A DNA stretch of 47,301 nt from Gudongella sp034004165. Lineage in GTDB: Bacteria; Bacillota; Clostridia; Tissierellales; Tissierellaceae. Both the position numbers and the translations under genes were made by a program. The stretch is from the NCBI GenBank assembly GCA_034004165.1, contig JAVEXI010000009.1, positions 1-47,301 of the forward strand, written 5' to 3'. Shown one piece after another: positions 1-8,974 of the stretch. Numbering within the stretch: the first letter of the stretch is position 1; the number at the start of each line of letters is the position of its first letter. The notes beneath the pieces are model-generated. The model did not search any database. It saw only the letters and a program-made list of their open reading frames with translations, and was not told the DNA's origin.

Positions 1-1028
1 GTATAGTAAACTTTATGAAGATAAGAGAAGCTATGGAAGATCAGGGCTCAATATTTCAGACTGATCTCGACACAGAGGTTATAGCTGCTCTGATAGCAAA
101 ATATCACAAGGACGATCTCAATGACGCAATAATTAAGGCTTTGTCAGAAGTAAGAGGATCATATGCAATGGCAGTTATGACAAATGACAGAATGATAGCA
201 GCCAGAGATCCCCATGGAATTAAGCCACTGTCTATAGGAAAGTTGGATGGTGACTACATTGTAGCTTCAGAATCCTGTGCTTTTGATTCAGTAGGGGGAG
301 AATTTGTAAGAGATGTCGAGCCTGGAGAAATAGTGCTAATTGATAAAGAAGGACTAAAAACTCTCTACAGCAACCCTCAAAAGAGAAGTCTGTGCATATT
401 TGAACTGGTTTACCTTGCAAGGCCAGATAGTATTTTGGATGGCAAAAGTGTTTATATGTCCAGGTTTGAAGCTGGAAAGAGACTTTATCTAGAAAAACCA
501 GAAACAGTTGCTGACATAGTTATAGGTGCTCCTGACTCTGGCATCGTAGCTGCAATAGGATACGCAGAAGCTTCGGGGATACCCTATGCAGAAGGCATGA
601 TTAAGAACAGATATATAGGCAGGACCTTTATAGAGCCATCTCAGGAGCTTAGAGAGCAGGGCGTGAAGATAAAACTCAATCCACTGAAAGAAAACATCAA
701 AGGTAAGAGACTTATTCTTGTAGACGACTCAATTGTAAGAGGAACCACAATCAAACGTACCGTGGCTATGCTTAAGAATGCAGGAGCAAAAGAAGTTCAT
801 GTAAGAATTGCATCTCCGCCTATAACGCACAGCTGTTATCTGGGGGTAGATACTCCTTCGGAAGAAAATCTAATTTCTAGCAGGCTATCGGTCGATGAGT
901 TAGCTCAGGAAATAGGTGCTGATTCTCTGTATTTTATAAGTATTGAAGGTCTGGTAAGTGCCGCTGGAGAAGATAACGGTTTTTGCAAAGGATGTTTTAC
1001 TGGAATTTATCCGGTTGAAAAAGAATAA
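1..1028 (+). CDS. purF: Amidophosphoribosyltransferase, 5'-truncated by the window
   Basis: Catalyses the first committed step of purine synthesis: glutamine plus PRPP gives phosphoribosylamine, in the cytoplasm. The frame is open from base 3, so the start and the catalytic N-terminal cysteine lie outside the window; the first internal ATG at 15 is not the real start. Visible are the glutaminase segment (DQGSIFQT, SRFEAGKRLY region), the PRPP loop LILVDDSIVRGTT at about 715-755, and all four cysteines of the Bacillus-type Fe-S enzyme (SLCIFE, HSCYLG, FCKGCF). The end, CFTGIYPV, is the usual family terminus. It is followed after 15 bases by purM, so it belongs to a purFMNHD operon. Identification is secure; only the 5' end is missing. 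Confidence 0.97.
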   Translation, partial: IVNFMKIREAMEDQGSIFQTDLDTEVIAALIAKYHKDDLNDAIIKALSEVRGSYAMAVMTNDRMIAARDPHGIKPLSIGKLDGDYIVASESCAFDSVGGEFVRDVEPGEIVLIDKEGLKTLYSNPQKRSLCIFELVYLARPDSILDGKSVYMSRFEAGKRLYLEKPETVADIVIGAPDSGIVAAIGYAEASGIPYAEGMIKNRYIGRTFIEPSQELREQGVKIKLNPLKENIKGKRLILVDDSIVRGTTIKRTVAMLKNAGAKEVHVRIASPPITHSCYLGVDTPSEENLISSRLSVDELAQEIGADSLYFISIEGLVSAAGEDNGFCKGCFTGIYPVEKE

Positions 1029-1043
1029 CAGGAGGAAAATTAA

Positions 1044-2084
1044 ATGTCTTTGACTTATAAAGATTCAGGAGTTGATAAAGAGGCTGGTTATAAAGAGGTA
1101 CAGCTCATAAAAAATTTCATCAAAAAGACTCATATTCCAGGAGTATTGTCAGAACTTGGTGGTTTTTCTGGTCTGTTTCAGCCGGACATATCAAATATTA
1201 AGGAACCTGTTCTGGTATCAGGTACGGACGGTGTAGGCACGAAACTAAAACTTGCCTTTGAGCTCGACAAGCACGATACTATTGGTGAGGATTGTGTAGC
1301 TATGTGTGCAAATGACATACTGTGCCAGGGAGCAAAGCCTCTGTTTTTCTTGGATTACATTGCTACTGGGAAGCTGATTCCTGAAAAAATGGCTCAGATC
1401 GTCGAAGGTGTTGCAAACGGATGTATAAGCGCCGGATGTGCACTGATTGGCGGCGAGACAGCTGAAATGCCAGGGTTTTACAATGACGGAGAATACGATG
1501 TAGCAGGGTTTGTAGTCGGTATAGTCGATAAAGAAAAGTTAATTACTGGTGAGAGAATTGAAGAAGGTGATGTTATTCTGGGACTTCCCTCCAGTGGTCT
1601 TCACAGCAATGGCTTCTCACTTGTTCGAAAACTTATATTTGACAAGCTAGACTTAAAACTTGATACTTACTACGATGAACTGGGGAAAACACTTGGAGAA
1701 GAATTACTGACGCCAACGAGAATTTACAGTAAAGCTGTACTTCCTTTGATAGAAAACTTTGACATAAAGGGCATGAGTCACATCACAGGTGGTGGATTTT
1801 ACGAGAATATACCTAGAATGCTTAGAGAAGGGCTCAGAGCCAAAGTCGATTTAAATTCTATAGAAACTCATGCAATATTTGATCTTCTTCAGAAGTGGGG
1901 AAATATTGCTGAAGATGAAATGTATGGAACGTTTAATATGGGTGTCGGAATGGTAATAGCTGTTGCACCTGAAGAAGCTGAAAGAATTAAGAAATTCTTG
2001 GATGAAAATGGCGAAAAATGCTATGTTCTTGGAGAAGTGATAAAAGGAGAAAAGGGAGTAGACTTATGGAGAAAAAACGCATAG
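1044..2084 (+). CDS. purM: Phosphoribosylformylglycinamidine cyclo-ligase (AIR synthase)
   Basis: Closes the imidazole ring of the purine precursor: FGAM plus ATP gives AIR. 346 residues, the normal bacterial length. Family signatures seen are GTDGVGTKLKLAF with GEDCVAMCANDIL just after it (N-terminal ATP/dimer half), LIGGETAEMPG, and ITGGGFYENIPR in the C-terminal half. The start ATG follows a strong AGGAGG site 15 bases after purF. The 3' end overlaps the start of purN by 19 bases, so translation is probably coupled. Nothing about the protein is unusual. Confidence 0.97.
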   Translation: MSLTYKDSGVDKEAGYKEVQLIKNFIKKTHIPGVLSELGGFSGLFQPDISNIKEPVLVSGTDGVGTKLKLAFELDKHDTIGEDCVAMCANDILCQGAKPLFFLDYIATGKLIPEKMAQIVEGVANGCISAGCALIGGETAEMPGFYNDGEYDVAGFVVGIVDKEKLITGERIEEGDVILGLPSSGLHSNGFSLVRKLIFDKLDLKLDTYYDELGKTLGEELLTPTRIYSKAVLPLIENFDIKGMSHITGGGFYENIPRMLREGLRAKVDLNSIETHAIFDLLQKWGNIAEDEMYGTFNMGVGMVIAVAPEEAERIKKFLDENGEKCYVLGEVIKGEKGVDLWRKNA

Positions 2085-2659
2085 GTGTGCTTATTTCCGG
2101 TGGTGGCACTAATTTGCAGGCACTTATAGATGCATGTAAAAATGAAGAGATTAACGGTGAAATAGCAGTTGTTATCTCTAGTAGAGAAGAAGCCTATGGT
2201 CTGGCCAGAGCAGAAAAAGCAGGGATTGACGCTGAATACGTCAGCTATCAGGGTTATACACCTGATAGCTACGATCATAAACTCATAGAAATTCTGACAG
2301 ACAAAGAAGTAGATTTGGTAGTCCTTGCAGGATGGCTGAGAGTACTGACGCCTACATTTATAAATGCATTCAGAAATAAAATTATAAACATTCACCCTTC
2401 ACTAATCCCCAGTTTCTGCGGAAAGGGGTACTACGGTGAAAAAGTACATCAAGCTGTGCTAAAATCAGGAGTGAAAATTACGGGAGCGACTGTCCACCTT
2501 GTGGACGAGGGGACTGATACTGGTCCTATAATTTTACAGGAAGCAGTAAATGTGCATCCTGATGATACAGTCGAAACACTACAGCAGCGAGTGCTCGCAG
2601 TCGAGCACAAACTTCTTGTAAGAGCTGTTGCGGAGTTTTGCAAAAATGAGGGGGCTTAA
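2066..2659 (+). CDS. purN: Phosphoribosylglycinamide formyltransferase 1
   Basis: Transfers a formyl group from 10-formyltetrahydrofolate to GAR in purine synthesis. 197 residues. The start is placed at the ATG at 2066 (MEKKRIGVLISGGGTN) because this matches the family N-terminus and has an AAAGGGAG site about 8 bases upstream; longer readings run into purM sequence. Catalytic residues are visible in INIHPSLIPSF (Asn and His) and DEGTDTGP (Asp). It overlaps purM by 19 bases and sits one base ahead of purH. Its formyl donor is made by the fhs product encoded downstream. Confidence 0.96.
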   Translation: MEKKRIGVLISGGGTNLQALIDACKNEEINGEIAVVISSREEAYGLARAEKAGIDAEYVSYQGYTPDSYDHKLIEILTDKEVDLVVLAGWLRVLTPTFINAFRNKIINIHPSLIPSFCGKGYYGEKVHQAVLKSGVKITGATVHLVDEGTDTGPIILQEAVNVHPDDTVETLQQRVLAVEHKLLVRAVAEFCKNEGA

Positions 2660-2660
2660 A

Positions 2661-4193
2661 ATGAAAAGAGCTTTGATAAGCGTCTACAACAAATCAGGAA
2701 TAGTTGCTTTTGCTGAAGGCTTAGCAGAACTTGGGTGGGAAATAGTATCCACTGGAGGAACTTACAAACTCCTTAAAGAATATGGAATTAACGTGGTAGA
2801 AATAGATGAAGTGACAGGTTTCCCCGAGATTCTCGATGGTAGAGTCAAGACTCTCAATCCCTTGATTCACGGAGGAATATTATTCAGGCGAGACCTGGAG
2901 TCACATAGAACGGTAATCGAAGAGATGGATATAGTGCCAATAGATATGGTCGTAAATAATCTGTATCCTTTTGAAGATACTGTATTCAATCCAAATGCAA
3001 CACCACTTGAGATTATTGAAAACATTGACATCGGAGGTCCTTCGATGATAAGGGCAGCAGCAAAGAATTACGCAGATGTTACAATAATCGTCGATCCAGA
3101 AGATTATGGATTGGTGCTGGACGAACTTAGGGAGAATGGGGAAACAACGCCTCAGACCAGAGCTAGGCTGGCAAGAACAGCATTCAGCCTCACTGCATAT
3201 TACGATTCATTGATTGCATCGTATTTCAATGATGAGCAGGGAATCAGGTTTCCAGAGCTTTTAACACTGCCTTATAGAAAGAAAGACAGCCTTAGATATG
3301 GTGAAAATCCTCATCAAAATGCCGCGTTCTACACCGAACCTGGAGATCTTGAAGGTACTATATCTGGAGCAATGCAGCTACATGGAAAGGCACTTTCCTA
3401 CAACAACATTAATGATGCAAATAGTGCAATAAAGATTATTAAAGAATTCGAAGAGCCAACTGCAGTAGCAGTTAAGCATGCCAATCCCTGCGGTGTTGCC
3501 AGTGGACAGACACTTTTGATAGCATATGAAAAAGCCTATCAGGCTGATCCTGACTCGATATTTGGAGGCATCGTTGCCCTAAACGGAGAAGTCACTGAGG
3601 CAATTGCACTTAAACTAAGTGAAATATTTTTAGAGATAATAATTGCTCCTTCCTTTAGCAGAGAAGCCATATCGATCCTTACGCAGAAAAAGAATCTCAG
3701 ACTTCTTAAGCTTGAAGATTTAGAAATGTACGATAAGAGTAGTCTGGCGATTAAACAGGTTCAGGGCGGACTTCTGGTTCAAGATGAAAACACTGAACTC
3801 CTAGGAGAAGAAATGCCAGCTGTGTCAAATAGATTCCCTGACAACTACGAAGTAGAGGACATGTTATTTGCTTGGAAGGTAGCAAAACACATATCTTCAA
3901 ATGGGGTTGTCATAGCTAAAGACAAGCAGACACTCGGCATTGGACTTGGCGAGGTAAACAGATTTTGGGCTGTTGAAGAAGCGATTAAGAGGTCTGGAGA
4001 GGGAGCAAAAGGAGCTGTATTAGCTTCTGACGGGTTCTTTCCTTTCACAGATTCAGTGGAAGCTCTCGCAGATGCAGGAGTTACAGCAATCATTCAACCT
4101 GGCGGATCTGTCAAGGACCATGATGTTATTGAGGAAGCCGACAAACACAATATGGCCATGCTATTTACAGGCATGAGGCACTTCAGGCACTAG
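2661..4193 (+). CDS. purH: Bifunctional AICAR transformylase / IMP cyclohydrolase
   Basis: Carries out the last two steps of IMP synthesis: formylation of AICAR and ring closure to IMP. 510 residues, the usual size. The N-terminal MGS-like cyclohydrolase domain begins with ALISVYNKSG and includes STGGT and DGRVKTLNP. The C-terminal transformylase domain has RYGENPHQ, VKHANPCGVA and the ending TGMRHFRH typical of the family. The start is at the ATG at 2661, preceded by GAGGGGG and directly following the purN stop; a longer reading from 2628 lies inside purN. Uses 10-formyl-THF. Confidence 0.97.
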   Translation: MKRALISVYNKSGIVAFAEGLAELGWEIVSTGGTYKLLKEYGINVVEIDEVTGFPEILDGRVKTLNPLIHGGILFRRDLESHRTVIEEMDIVPIDMVVNNLYPFEDTVFNPNATPLEIIENIDIGGPSMIRAAAKNYADVTIIVDPEDYGLVLDELRENGETTPQTRARLARTAFSLTAYYDSLIASYFNDEQGIRFPELLTLPYRKKDSLRYGENPHQNAAFYTEPGDLEGTISGAMQLHGKALSYNNINDANSAIKIIKEFEEPTAVAVKHANPCGVASGQTLLIAYEKAYQADPDSIFGGIVALNGEVTEAIALKLSEIFLEIIIAPSFSREAISILTQKKNLRLLKLEDLEMYDKSSLAIKQVQGGLLVQDENTELLGEEMPAVSNRFPDNYEVEDMLFAWKVAKHISSNGVVIAKDKQTLGIGLGEVNRFWAVEEAIKRSGEGAKGAVLASDGFFPFTDSVEALADAGVTAIIQPGGSVKDHDVIEEADKHNMAMLFTGMRHFRH

Positions 4194-4203
4194 GAGGGAG
4201 TCT

Positions 4204-5466
4204 ATGAGAGTATTAGTTGTAGGCAGTGGAGGAAGAGAGCACGCTTTGTGCTGGAAGCTTGCGCAATCAGATATTGTCGAAGAAATTTACTGTGCCCCAG
4301 GCAATGGAGGAACTAAAGAGGTTGCTGTCAACATAGGAATTGAAGCAAGTGACGTTGACAGTTTACTTGAATTTGCAATTGAAAATGAGATTGATTTGAC
4401 TGTTGTAGGACCAGAAGACCCATTAGTTAAGGGGATTTCTGATGCATTTGAGAAATCAGGGCTAAGTATTTTTGGACCTGATGCTTTTAGTGCACAATTA
4501 GAAGGCAGTAAAGATTTTGCTAAAAAATTTATGGTAAATCACGGAATACCAACGGCTAGATATAGGACCTATACTAATTTAGCAGATGCAATAAAAGGTC
4601 TTGACGAGTTTTCTTACCCTGTGGTTGTGAAGGCAGATGGACTCTGCCTCGGTAAAGGAGTTACTATTTGCGAAGATAGAATGGCTGCAGAAAAGGCTTT
4701 AACCGAAAGTCTTGAAGATAAAGTCTTTGGAGCAGAAGGAGAAAAGGTAGTCATTGAGGAATTCTTAAAAGGGACTGAAGCTTCTCTTTTGTGTTTTGTT
4801 TCCCATAACCGATTATTTCCAATGGAAAGTGCCAAAGATTATAAACAGATTTACGAGGGAGATAAAGGGCCCAATACTGGAGGTGTAGGATGTTATTCTC
4901 CAAGCCCCCTCTTTACGCCACAGTTAGATGAAGTAATAAAACAGTCAGTATTGGTTCCGATTGAAAAAGGTCTTGATGCTGATGGGCACGATTTTACTGG
5001 GATACTATTTATTGGATTCATGATAGATGAGCAAGTTCCTAAAGTTTTGGAATTTAATGTTAGATTTGGAGATCCAGAAACAGAGGTAGTACTCCCCAGG
5101 TTGGAGTCAGACCTTGGAGAGATTTTCTTTAAAGCAATTGCAGGCGATTTAAAGGATTCAGACCTCAAGTGGAGTGATAAATCTTGCGTTACAGTAGTAT
5201 TAACCTCTGGTGGCTATCCGGGGAATTACCATAAAGGATACGAAATACAAGGTGTAAGCGATCTTCCTAGTGGAATATTGCTATTTCATAATGGAACCAA
5301 AGCTGAGAATGATGCTCTTCTGACTAACGGTGGCAGAGTACTTAGCGTCACTGCTATGGGAGATTTCGAAAGCTGTAGAAAGGATATTTACGAAGCCATC
5401 GGTAAGATTAGCTTTAATGATATGTATTTTAGAAAAGATATTGCAGCTATACTTCCAGGATATTAA
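4204..5466 (+). CDS. purD: Phosphoribosylamine-glycine ligase (GAR synthetase)
   Basis: ATP-grasp ligase joining phosphoribosylamine to glycine, the second step of purine synthesis and so the user of the PurF product. 420 residues, full length. It starts MRVLVVGSGGREHAL, the classic PurD N-terminus, then VGPEDPLV, the ATP-grasp core (VVKADGLCLGKGV, EEFLKGTEASLL), and EFNVRFGDPETEVVLPRL, which holds metal ligands. The ATG follows GGAGGG, 10 bases after purH. It is the last gene of the purine operon; a terminator hairpin follows. Confidence 0.97.
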   Translation: MRVLVVGSGGREHALCWKLAQSDIVEEIYCAPGNGGTKEVAVNIGIEASDVDSLLEFAIENEIDLTVVGPEDPLVKGISDAFEKSGLSIFGPDAFSAQLEGSKDFAKKFMVNHGIPTARYRTYTNLADAIKGLDEFSYPVVVKADGLCLGKGVTICEDRMAAEKALTESLEDKVFGAEGEKVVIEEFLKGTEASLLCFVSHNRLFPMESAKDYKQIYEGDKGPNTGGVGCYSPSPLFTPQLDEVIKQSVLVPIEKGLDADGHDFTGILFIGFMIDEQVPKVLEFNVRFGDPETEVVLPRLESDLGEIFFKAIAGDLKDSDLKWSDKSCVTVVLTSGGYPGNYHKGYEIQGVSDLPSGILLFHNGTKAENDALLTNGGRVLSVTAMGDFESCRKDIYEAIGKISFNDMYFRKDIAAILPGY

Positions 5467-5492
5467 TTTAACGATATTTGCAGTTGAAAACG

Positions 5493-5535
5493 AGCTCATA
5501 TTTGATATACTTAATACCAGTATGAGCTTTTTTTA
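5493..5535 (+). terminator. Terminator after purD
   Basis: Perfect 8-base inverted repeat AGCTCATA / TATGAGCT (5493-5500 and 5521-5528) with a 20-base loop, followed directly by a T run. It ends the purine operon before fhs. Confidence 0.75.
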
Positions 5536-5601
5536 TTTAGTAAATAGATTGGCATCACAGAGTATATTATCCAAAAAATCATTTTGTTAGGAGGAGATTC
5601 T

Positions 5602-7272
5602 TTGAAAACAGACGTGCAAATAGCTCAGGAAGCTAAAATGGTAAGAATCAATGAAGTTGCAGAAAAGCTGGGTATCCTGGATGACGAAGTCATCAATTAC
5701 GGGAATTACAAAGCAAAAATCTCTTTGAATGTATTTGACAGACTTAAAGACAAACCAGACGGAAAACTCATTCTCGTAACAGCAATTAGCCCTACTCCTG
5801 CAGGAGAAGGAAAAACGACTACAAACATAGGGCTTTCAATGGGCCTGAATAAAATTGGTAAAACAGCTATAACAGCTATCAGGGAACCATCCCTTGGACC
5901 AAGTTTTGGAATGAAGGGTGGAGCTGCTGGCGGAGGATACGCACAAGTAGTGCCTATGGAAGATATCAATCTTCACTTTACAGGTGACTTCCATGCAATC
6001 ACAACATCACATAACCTTATAGCTGCTCTATTGGACAATCATATACAACAAGGCAACGCACTTGGTATAGACCCAAGAAGAGTTCTTTGGAAAAGAGTTT
6101 TGGATATGAACGACAGAGCTCTTAGACATATAGTTATAGGACTTGGTGGTAAACCCGACGGAATGCCAAGACAAGATGGATTTGACATAACAGTTGCATC
6201 AGAGATTATGGCTATATTCTGTCTTGCTAATGACCTTGAAGATCTTAAGGAAAGAGTAGCAAATATTTTAGTTGCATATAAATTTGACGGCAGCCCAGTA
6301 TACGCTAGAGACCTTAAAGCTCAGGGAGCAGTTGCACTTCTAATGAAGGATGCTATAGCGCCAAACTTGGTACAGACTCTAGAAAATACACCTGCCCTTA
6401 TACACGGCGGACCATTTGCAAATATAGCGCACGGATGTAACTCAATGCTGGCTACAAAGCTATCATTGAAGCTAGCTGAATACACCGTAACAGAAGCAGG
6501 TTTTGGAGCTGACCTAGGAGCAGAGAAATTCTTTGACATTAAGGCTCGATTTGGCGGACTTAAGCCAAATGCTGCAGTTATAGTCGCAACTGTAAGAGCA
6601 CTTAAACACCACGGCGGGATCAAGAAAGAAGATTGGGATAAAGAAAACTTTGAGCTTTTGGCAAAAGGATTCGAAAATCTTGAAAAACATATTGAAAACG
6701 TCAAGAAATTCGGCGTACCTGCAATAGTTGCTTTCAACAAGTTTCCAACTGATACCGACGCAGAGCTGGATTTTGTTATTAAAAAATGTGAAGAGCTTGG
6801 AGCAAAAGCTGTCGTATCCGAAGTATGGGGTAAAGGCGGAGATGGCGGTGTAGACCTTGCTAAAAAAGTTGTCGAAGTAGTTGGAAGTGAAGAATCACAC
6901 TTCAAGCCACTTTACGACGTTGAAGAATCCATCCAGGCAAAAATAGAAAAGATAGCAAAAGAGATATATGGTGCTGATGGCGTTGACTTTACAGGAGCTT
7001 GTGCTAAGACAATAGCTAATATAGAAAAAATGGGCTTTGACAAAATGCCTATTTGTATGGCAAAAACTCAGTATTCTTTAAGTGATGATCCTACAAAGGC
7101 AGGAAGACCGAAAAACTTTAGAATAACTGTAAGAGATGTCAGAATATCAAGAGGTGCAGGATTCCTAGTTGCACTTACAGGCGAAATAATGACAATGCCT
7201 GGACTGCCAAAGGTTCCTTCAGCAGAAAATATTGATATTCTTCCAAATGGAGAAATAGTAGGACTGTTCTAA
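5602..7272 (+). CDS. fhs: Formate-tetrahydrofolate ligase
   Basis: Makes 10-formyltetrahydrofolate from formate, ATP and THF; central to one-carbon metabolism in acetogenic and amino-acid- or purine-fermenting Clostridia. 556 residues, the family norm. The P-loop-like segment PTPAGEGKTT is at residues 65-73, followed by EPSLGPSFGMKGGAAGGGY and the C-terminal GEIMTMPGLPKVPSA signature. The start is a TTG at 5602, chosen because AGGAGGA lies 6-7 bases upstream and the protein then begins MKTDVQIAQ as in homologues. It lies 135 bases after purD behind a terminator, so it is probably transcribed separately, but its product feeds PurN and PurH. Confidence 0.97.
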   Translation: MKTDVQIAQEAKMVRINEVAEKLGILDDEVINYGNYKAKISLNVFDRLKDKPDGKLILVTAISPTPAGEGKTTTNIGLSMGLNKIGKTAITAIREPSLGPSFGMKGGAAGGGYAQVVPMEDINLHFTGDFHAITTSHNLIAALLDNHIQQGNALGIDPRRVLWKRVLDMNDRALRHIVIGLGGKPDGMPRQDGFDITVASEIMAIFCLANDLEDLKERVANILVAYKFDGSPVYARDLKAQGAVALLMKDAIAPNLVQTLENTPALIHGGPFANIAHGCNSMLATKLSLKLAEYTVTEAGFGADLGAEKFFDIKARFGGLKPNAAVIVATVRALKHHGGIKKEDWDKENFELLAKGFENLEKHIENVKKFGVPAIVAFNKFPTDTDAELDFVIKKCEELGAKAVVSEVWGKGGDGGVDLAKKVVEVVGSEESHFKPLYDVEESIQAKIEKIAKEIYGADGVDFTGACAKTIANIEKMGFDKMPICMAKTQYSLSDDPTKAGRPKNFRITVRDVRISRGAGFLVALTGEIMTMPGLPKVPSAENIDILPNGEIVGLF

Positions 7273-7276
7273 CGAT

Positions 7277-7304
7277 AGAGCTGGGATAACCCAGCTCTTT
7301 TCAT
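7277..7304 (+). terminator. Terminator after fhs
   Basis: Nine-base perfect stem AGAGCTGGG / CCCAGCTCT with an ATAA loop, followed by TTTCATTT, starting 5 bases after the fhs stop codon. Confidence 0.88.
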
Positions 7305-7333
7305 TTAACTAAAACTTAACAATATTTCTCACT

Positions 7334-7359
7334 TAAATCACTGTTACTTTAGCCGATAG
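7334..7359 (+). promoter_or_regulatory. Candidate sigma-D (flagellar, sigma-28-type) promoter
   Basis: TAAA at 7334-7337, 14 bases, then GCCGATAG at 7352-7359. The known sigma-D/sigma-28 consensus is TAAA, about 15 bases, GCCGATAT. The match is 7 of 8 in the -10 element and full in the -35 core, with spacing one base short. It lies about 60 bases ahead of the gene at 7419. Inference from motif only. Confidence 0.55.
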
Positions 7360-7418
7360 ACAAATCATAGGACTATACTTAGAATGTTTACAGCATTATG
7401 CAGTGTGGAGGTGATGAA

Positions 7419-8510
7419 ATGAAGATAATGGGTTCTACTATTAATATGAAATCAAAGCATGAATTTGTGCAAAAATACAGCAAAGAAGAAAGATTGTTAA
7501 CCTGGGTAGGAAAGAGACCTGAAGAACCTAAGGAGAATAATAAGCTACCAAAAGCGGTTAGCACTATTTTAGAGATATCTGAGCAAGCAAGAAAGAAGCT
7601 AGAGGAGAGTATGGCTGCGAAGACGGCTGAGACTGAGGACGTATTAGAGTTTGAAATGAGTGAATCAGACAAGTACAACATGATGATTCTAAAAGCTATG
7701 CTTGAGAAGCTCATCGGCAAGAAGATAAACTTTTCAAATTGTGATATGAAAAAAATTAATACCAAAGCTTTTCAATTGCCTCAAAACTACAAGGACATTT
7801 CAAAAGGTGGAGTCAATAATGAACCTGTAAACCAGCCTAAAGGATGGGGCATTGAATACGATTTGAAAGAGTCTTTTTATCAAAAAGAGACAATGTCCTT
7901 TAATGCAGACGGAATTGTAAAGACAGCAGATGGAAGAGAAATCAGCTTTAATGTAAATTTGAATATGACTAAAGAATTTGCTGAATACAATGAAATTAAC
8001 TTCAGAGCTGGCGATGCAGTCAAAGTTGATCCTCTGATTGTTAACTATGGGAATAACATACCTTCCCTAACAGATAAGAAATTTGAGTTTGATTTAGATA
8101 TGGATGGTAAAGCTGACCAGATAGCATTTGCTGGAAAAGGCAGCGGATTCTTAGCTATAGATTTAAATAACGACGGAAAGATAAATGACGGATCGGAATT
8201 GTTTGGACCAAGTTCTGGGAATGGTTTTTTAGAGCTTGCCAAGTATGATTTGGACGGAAATGGTTGGATTGATGAGAACGACGAAGTATTTGACAAACTT
8301 TTAATATGGTCAAAGGACAAAGACGGAAACGACCAGTTATACACGTTAAAAGAAAAGAATGTAGGTGCAATTTACTTAGGAAACATTGCGACTCCCTTTG
8401 GTTATACAGGAGCTGGGAATGAATTACTAGGATCGGCTGAAAGATCAGGAATTTTTCTAAAAGAGACAGGCCAGGCTGGCGTGATTCAGCACGTCGATTT
8501 AGTAGTGTAA
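7419..8510 (+). CDS. EF-hand/RTX-like calcium-binding protein, possibly motility-associated
   Basis: Function unknown. 363 residues, no signal peptide and no membrane segment. The N-terminal 120 residues are charged and probably helical. The C-terminal part carries repeated acidic loops of EF-hand or dockerin type: DLDMDGKAD near residue 225, DLNNDGKINDGSELFG near 248, DLDGNGWIDENDE near 277 and a weaker KDKDGND near 297. The phrase DLNNDGKINDGSELFG is common in RTX/VCBS-type calcium proteins. The start at 7419 is chosen over the in-frame ATG at 7398 because GGAGGTGAT lies just ahead of it. It is monocistronic between a terminator and the yerC promoter, and is preceded by a candidate sigma-D promoter, which suggests expression with flagellar genes. 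Confidence 0.7.
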   Translation: MKIMGSTINMKSKHEFVQKYSKEERLLTWVGKRPEEPKENNKLPKAVSTILEISEQARKKLEESMAAKTAETEDVLEFEMSESDKYNMMILKAMLEKLIGKKINFSNCDMKKINTKAFQLPQNYKDISKGGVNNEPVNQPKGWGIEYDLKESFYQKETMSFNADGIVKTADGREISFNVNLNMTKEFAEYNEINFRAGDAVKVDPLIVNYGNNIPSLTDKKFEFDLDMDGKADQIAFAGKGSGFLAIDLNNDGKINDGSELFGPSSGNGFLELAKYDLDGNGWIDENDEVFDKLLIWSKDKDGNDQLYTLKEKNVGAIYLGNIATPFGYTGAGNELLGSAERSGIFLKETGQAGVIQHVDLVV

Positions 8511-8538
8511 TAAAAGTGGAGAAAAATTCCAGTTGATG

Positions 8539-8567
8539 TTTACAACTCTGCTCTAATACTGTAATAT
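8539..8567 (+). promoter_or_regulatory. Sigma-A-type promoter for yerC
   Basis: TTTACA (8539-8544), 17-base spacer, TAATAT (8562-8567), 41 bases ahead of the yerC start codon. Confidence 0.6.
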
Positions 8568-8607
8568 ATAATTATATTAAGTCAAATCAAAGTTAGGAGA
8601 GGGTAAA

Positions 8608-8913
8608 ATGGTCTATAATTCAAAGATCAAGAGCAAACAAGCAGATAGTTTGTTTGAAGCTGTATTGCAGCTTGAGACTATGGACGAATGCTATCGCTTC
8701 TTTGAGGATATCTGTACAATCAAGGAAGTGCAGGCTATTGCCCAGCGACTTGAAGTAGCTAAACTCCTTAAATCCAACAAGACCTACAACGAGATTGAGG
8801 AGCTAACTGGTGCTTCTACAGCCACAATAAGCCGAATCAATAGATCACTCAATTACGGTGCAGATGGATACAAGATAGTATTTGAAAAGTTAGGTTTAAT
8901 TGAAAAGGAATAA
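8608..8913 (+). CDS. yerC: YerC/YecD family TrpR-related DNA-binding protein
   Basis: Small helix-turn-helix protein of the TrpR-like superfamily, 101 residues. It shares the pattern of Bacillus YerC: LFEAVLQLETMDECYRFFEDICT, then an HTH with GASTATISRINR SLNYG around residues 70-84. The family acts as a cytoplasmic transcription factor; its ligand and targets here are unknown. The start ATG follows AGGAGAGGG. It stands alone between its own promoter and a strong bidirectional terminator shared with the convergent MFS gene. Confidence 0.85.
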   Translation: MVYNSKIKSKQADSLFEAVLQLETMDECYRFFEDICTIKEVQAIAQRLEVAKLLKSNKTYNEIEELTGASTATISRINRSLNYGADGYKIVFEKLGLIEKE

Positions 8914-8927
8914 GAATACAAAACAGG

Positions 8928-8960
8928 AAAAGGATTTCTCAAATGCAGAGAAATCCTTTT
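8928..8960. terminator. Bidirectional terminator between yerC and the MFS gene
   Basis: Thirteen-base perfect stem AAAAGGATTTCTC / GAGAAATCCTTTT with a 7-base loop. The outer A and T runs supply a U tract on both strands, so it can serve yerC (+) and the MFS transporter (-). Confidence 0.88.
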
Positions 8961-8974
8961 ACAATTTATATTAA

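Noticed and set aside
5330..5590. 86-codon frame overlapping the end of purD
   Set aside because: It is out of frame with purD, runs through the terminator, and has no conserved pattern.
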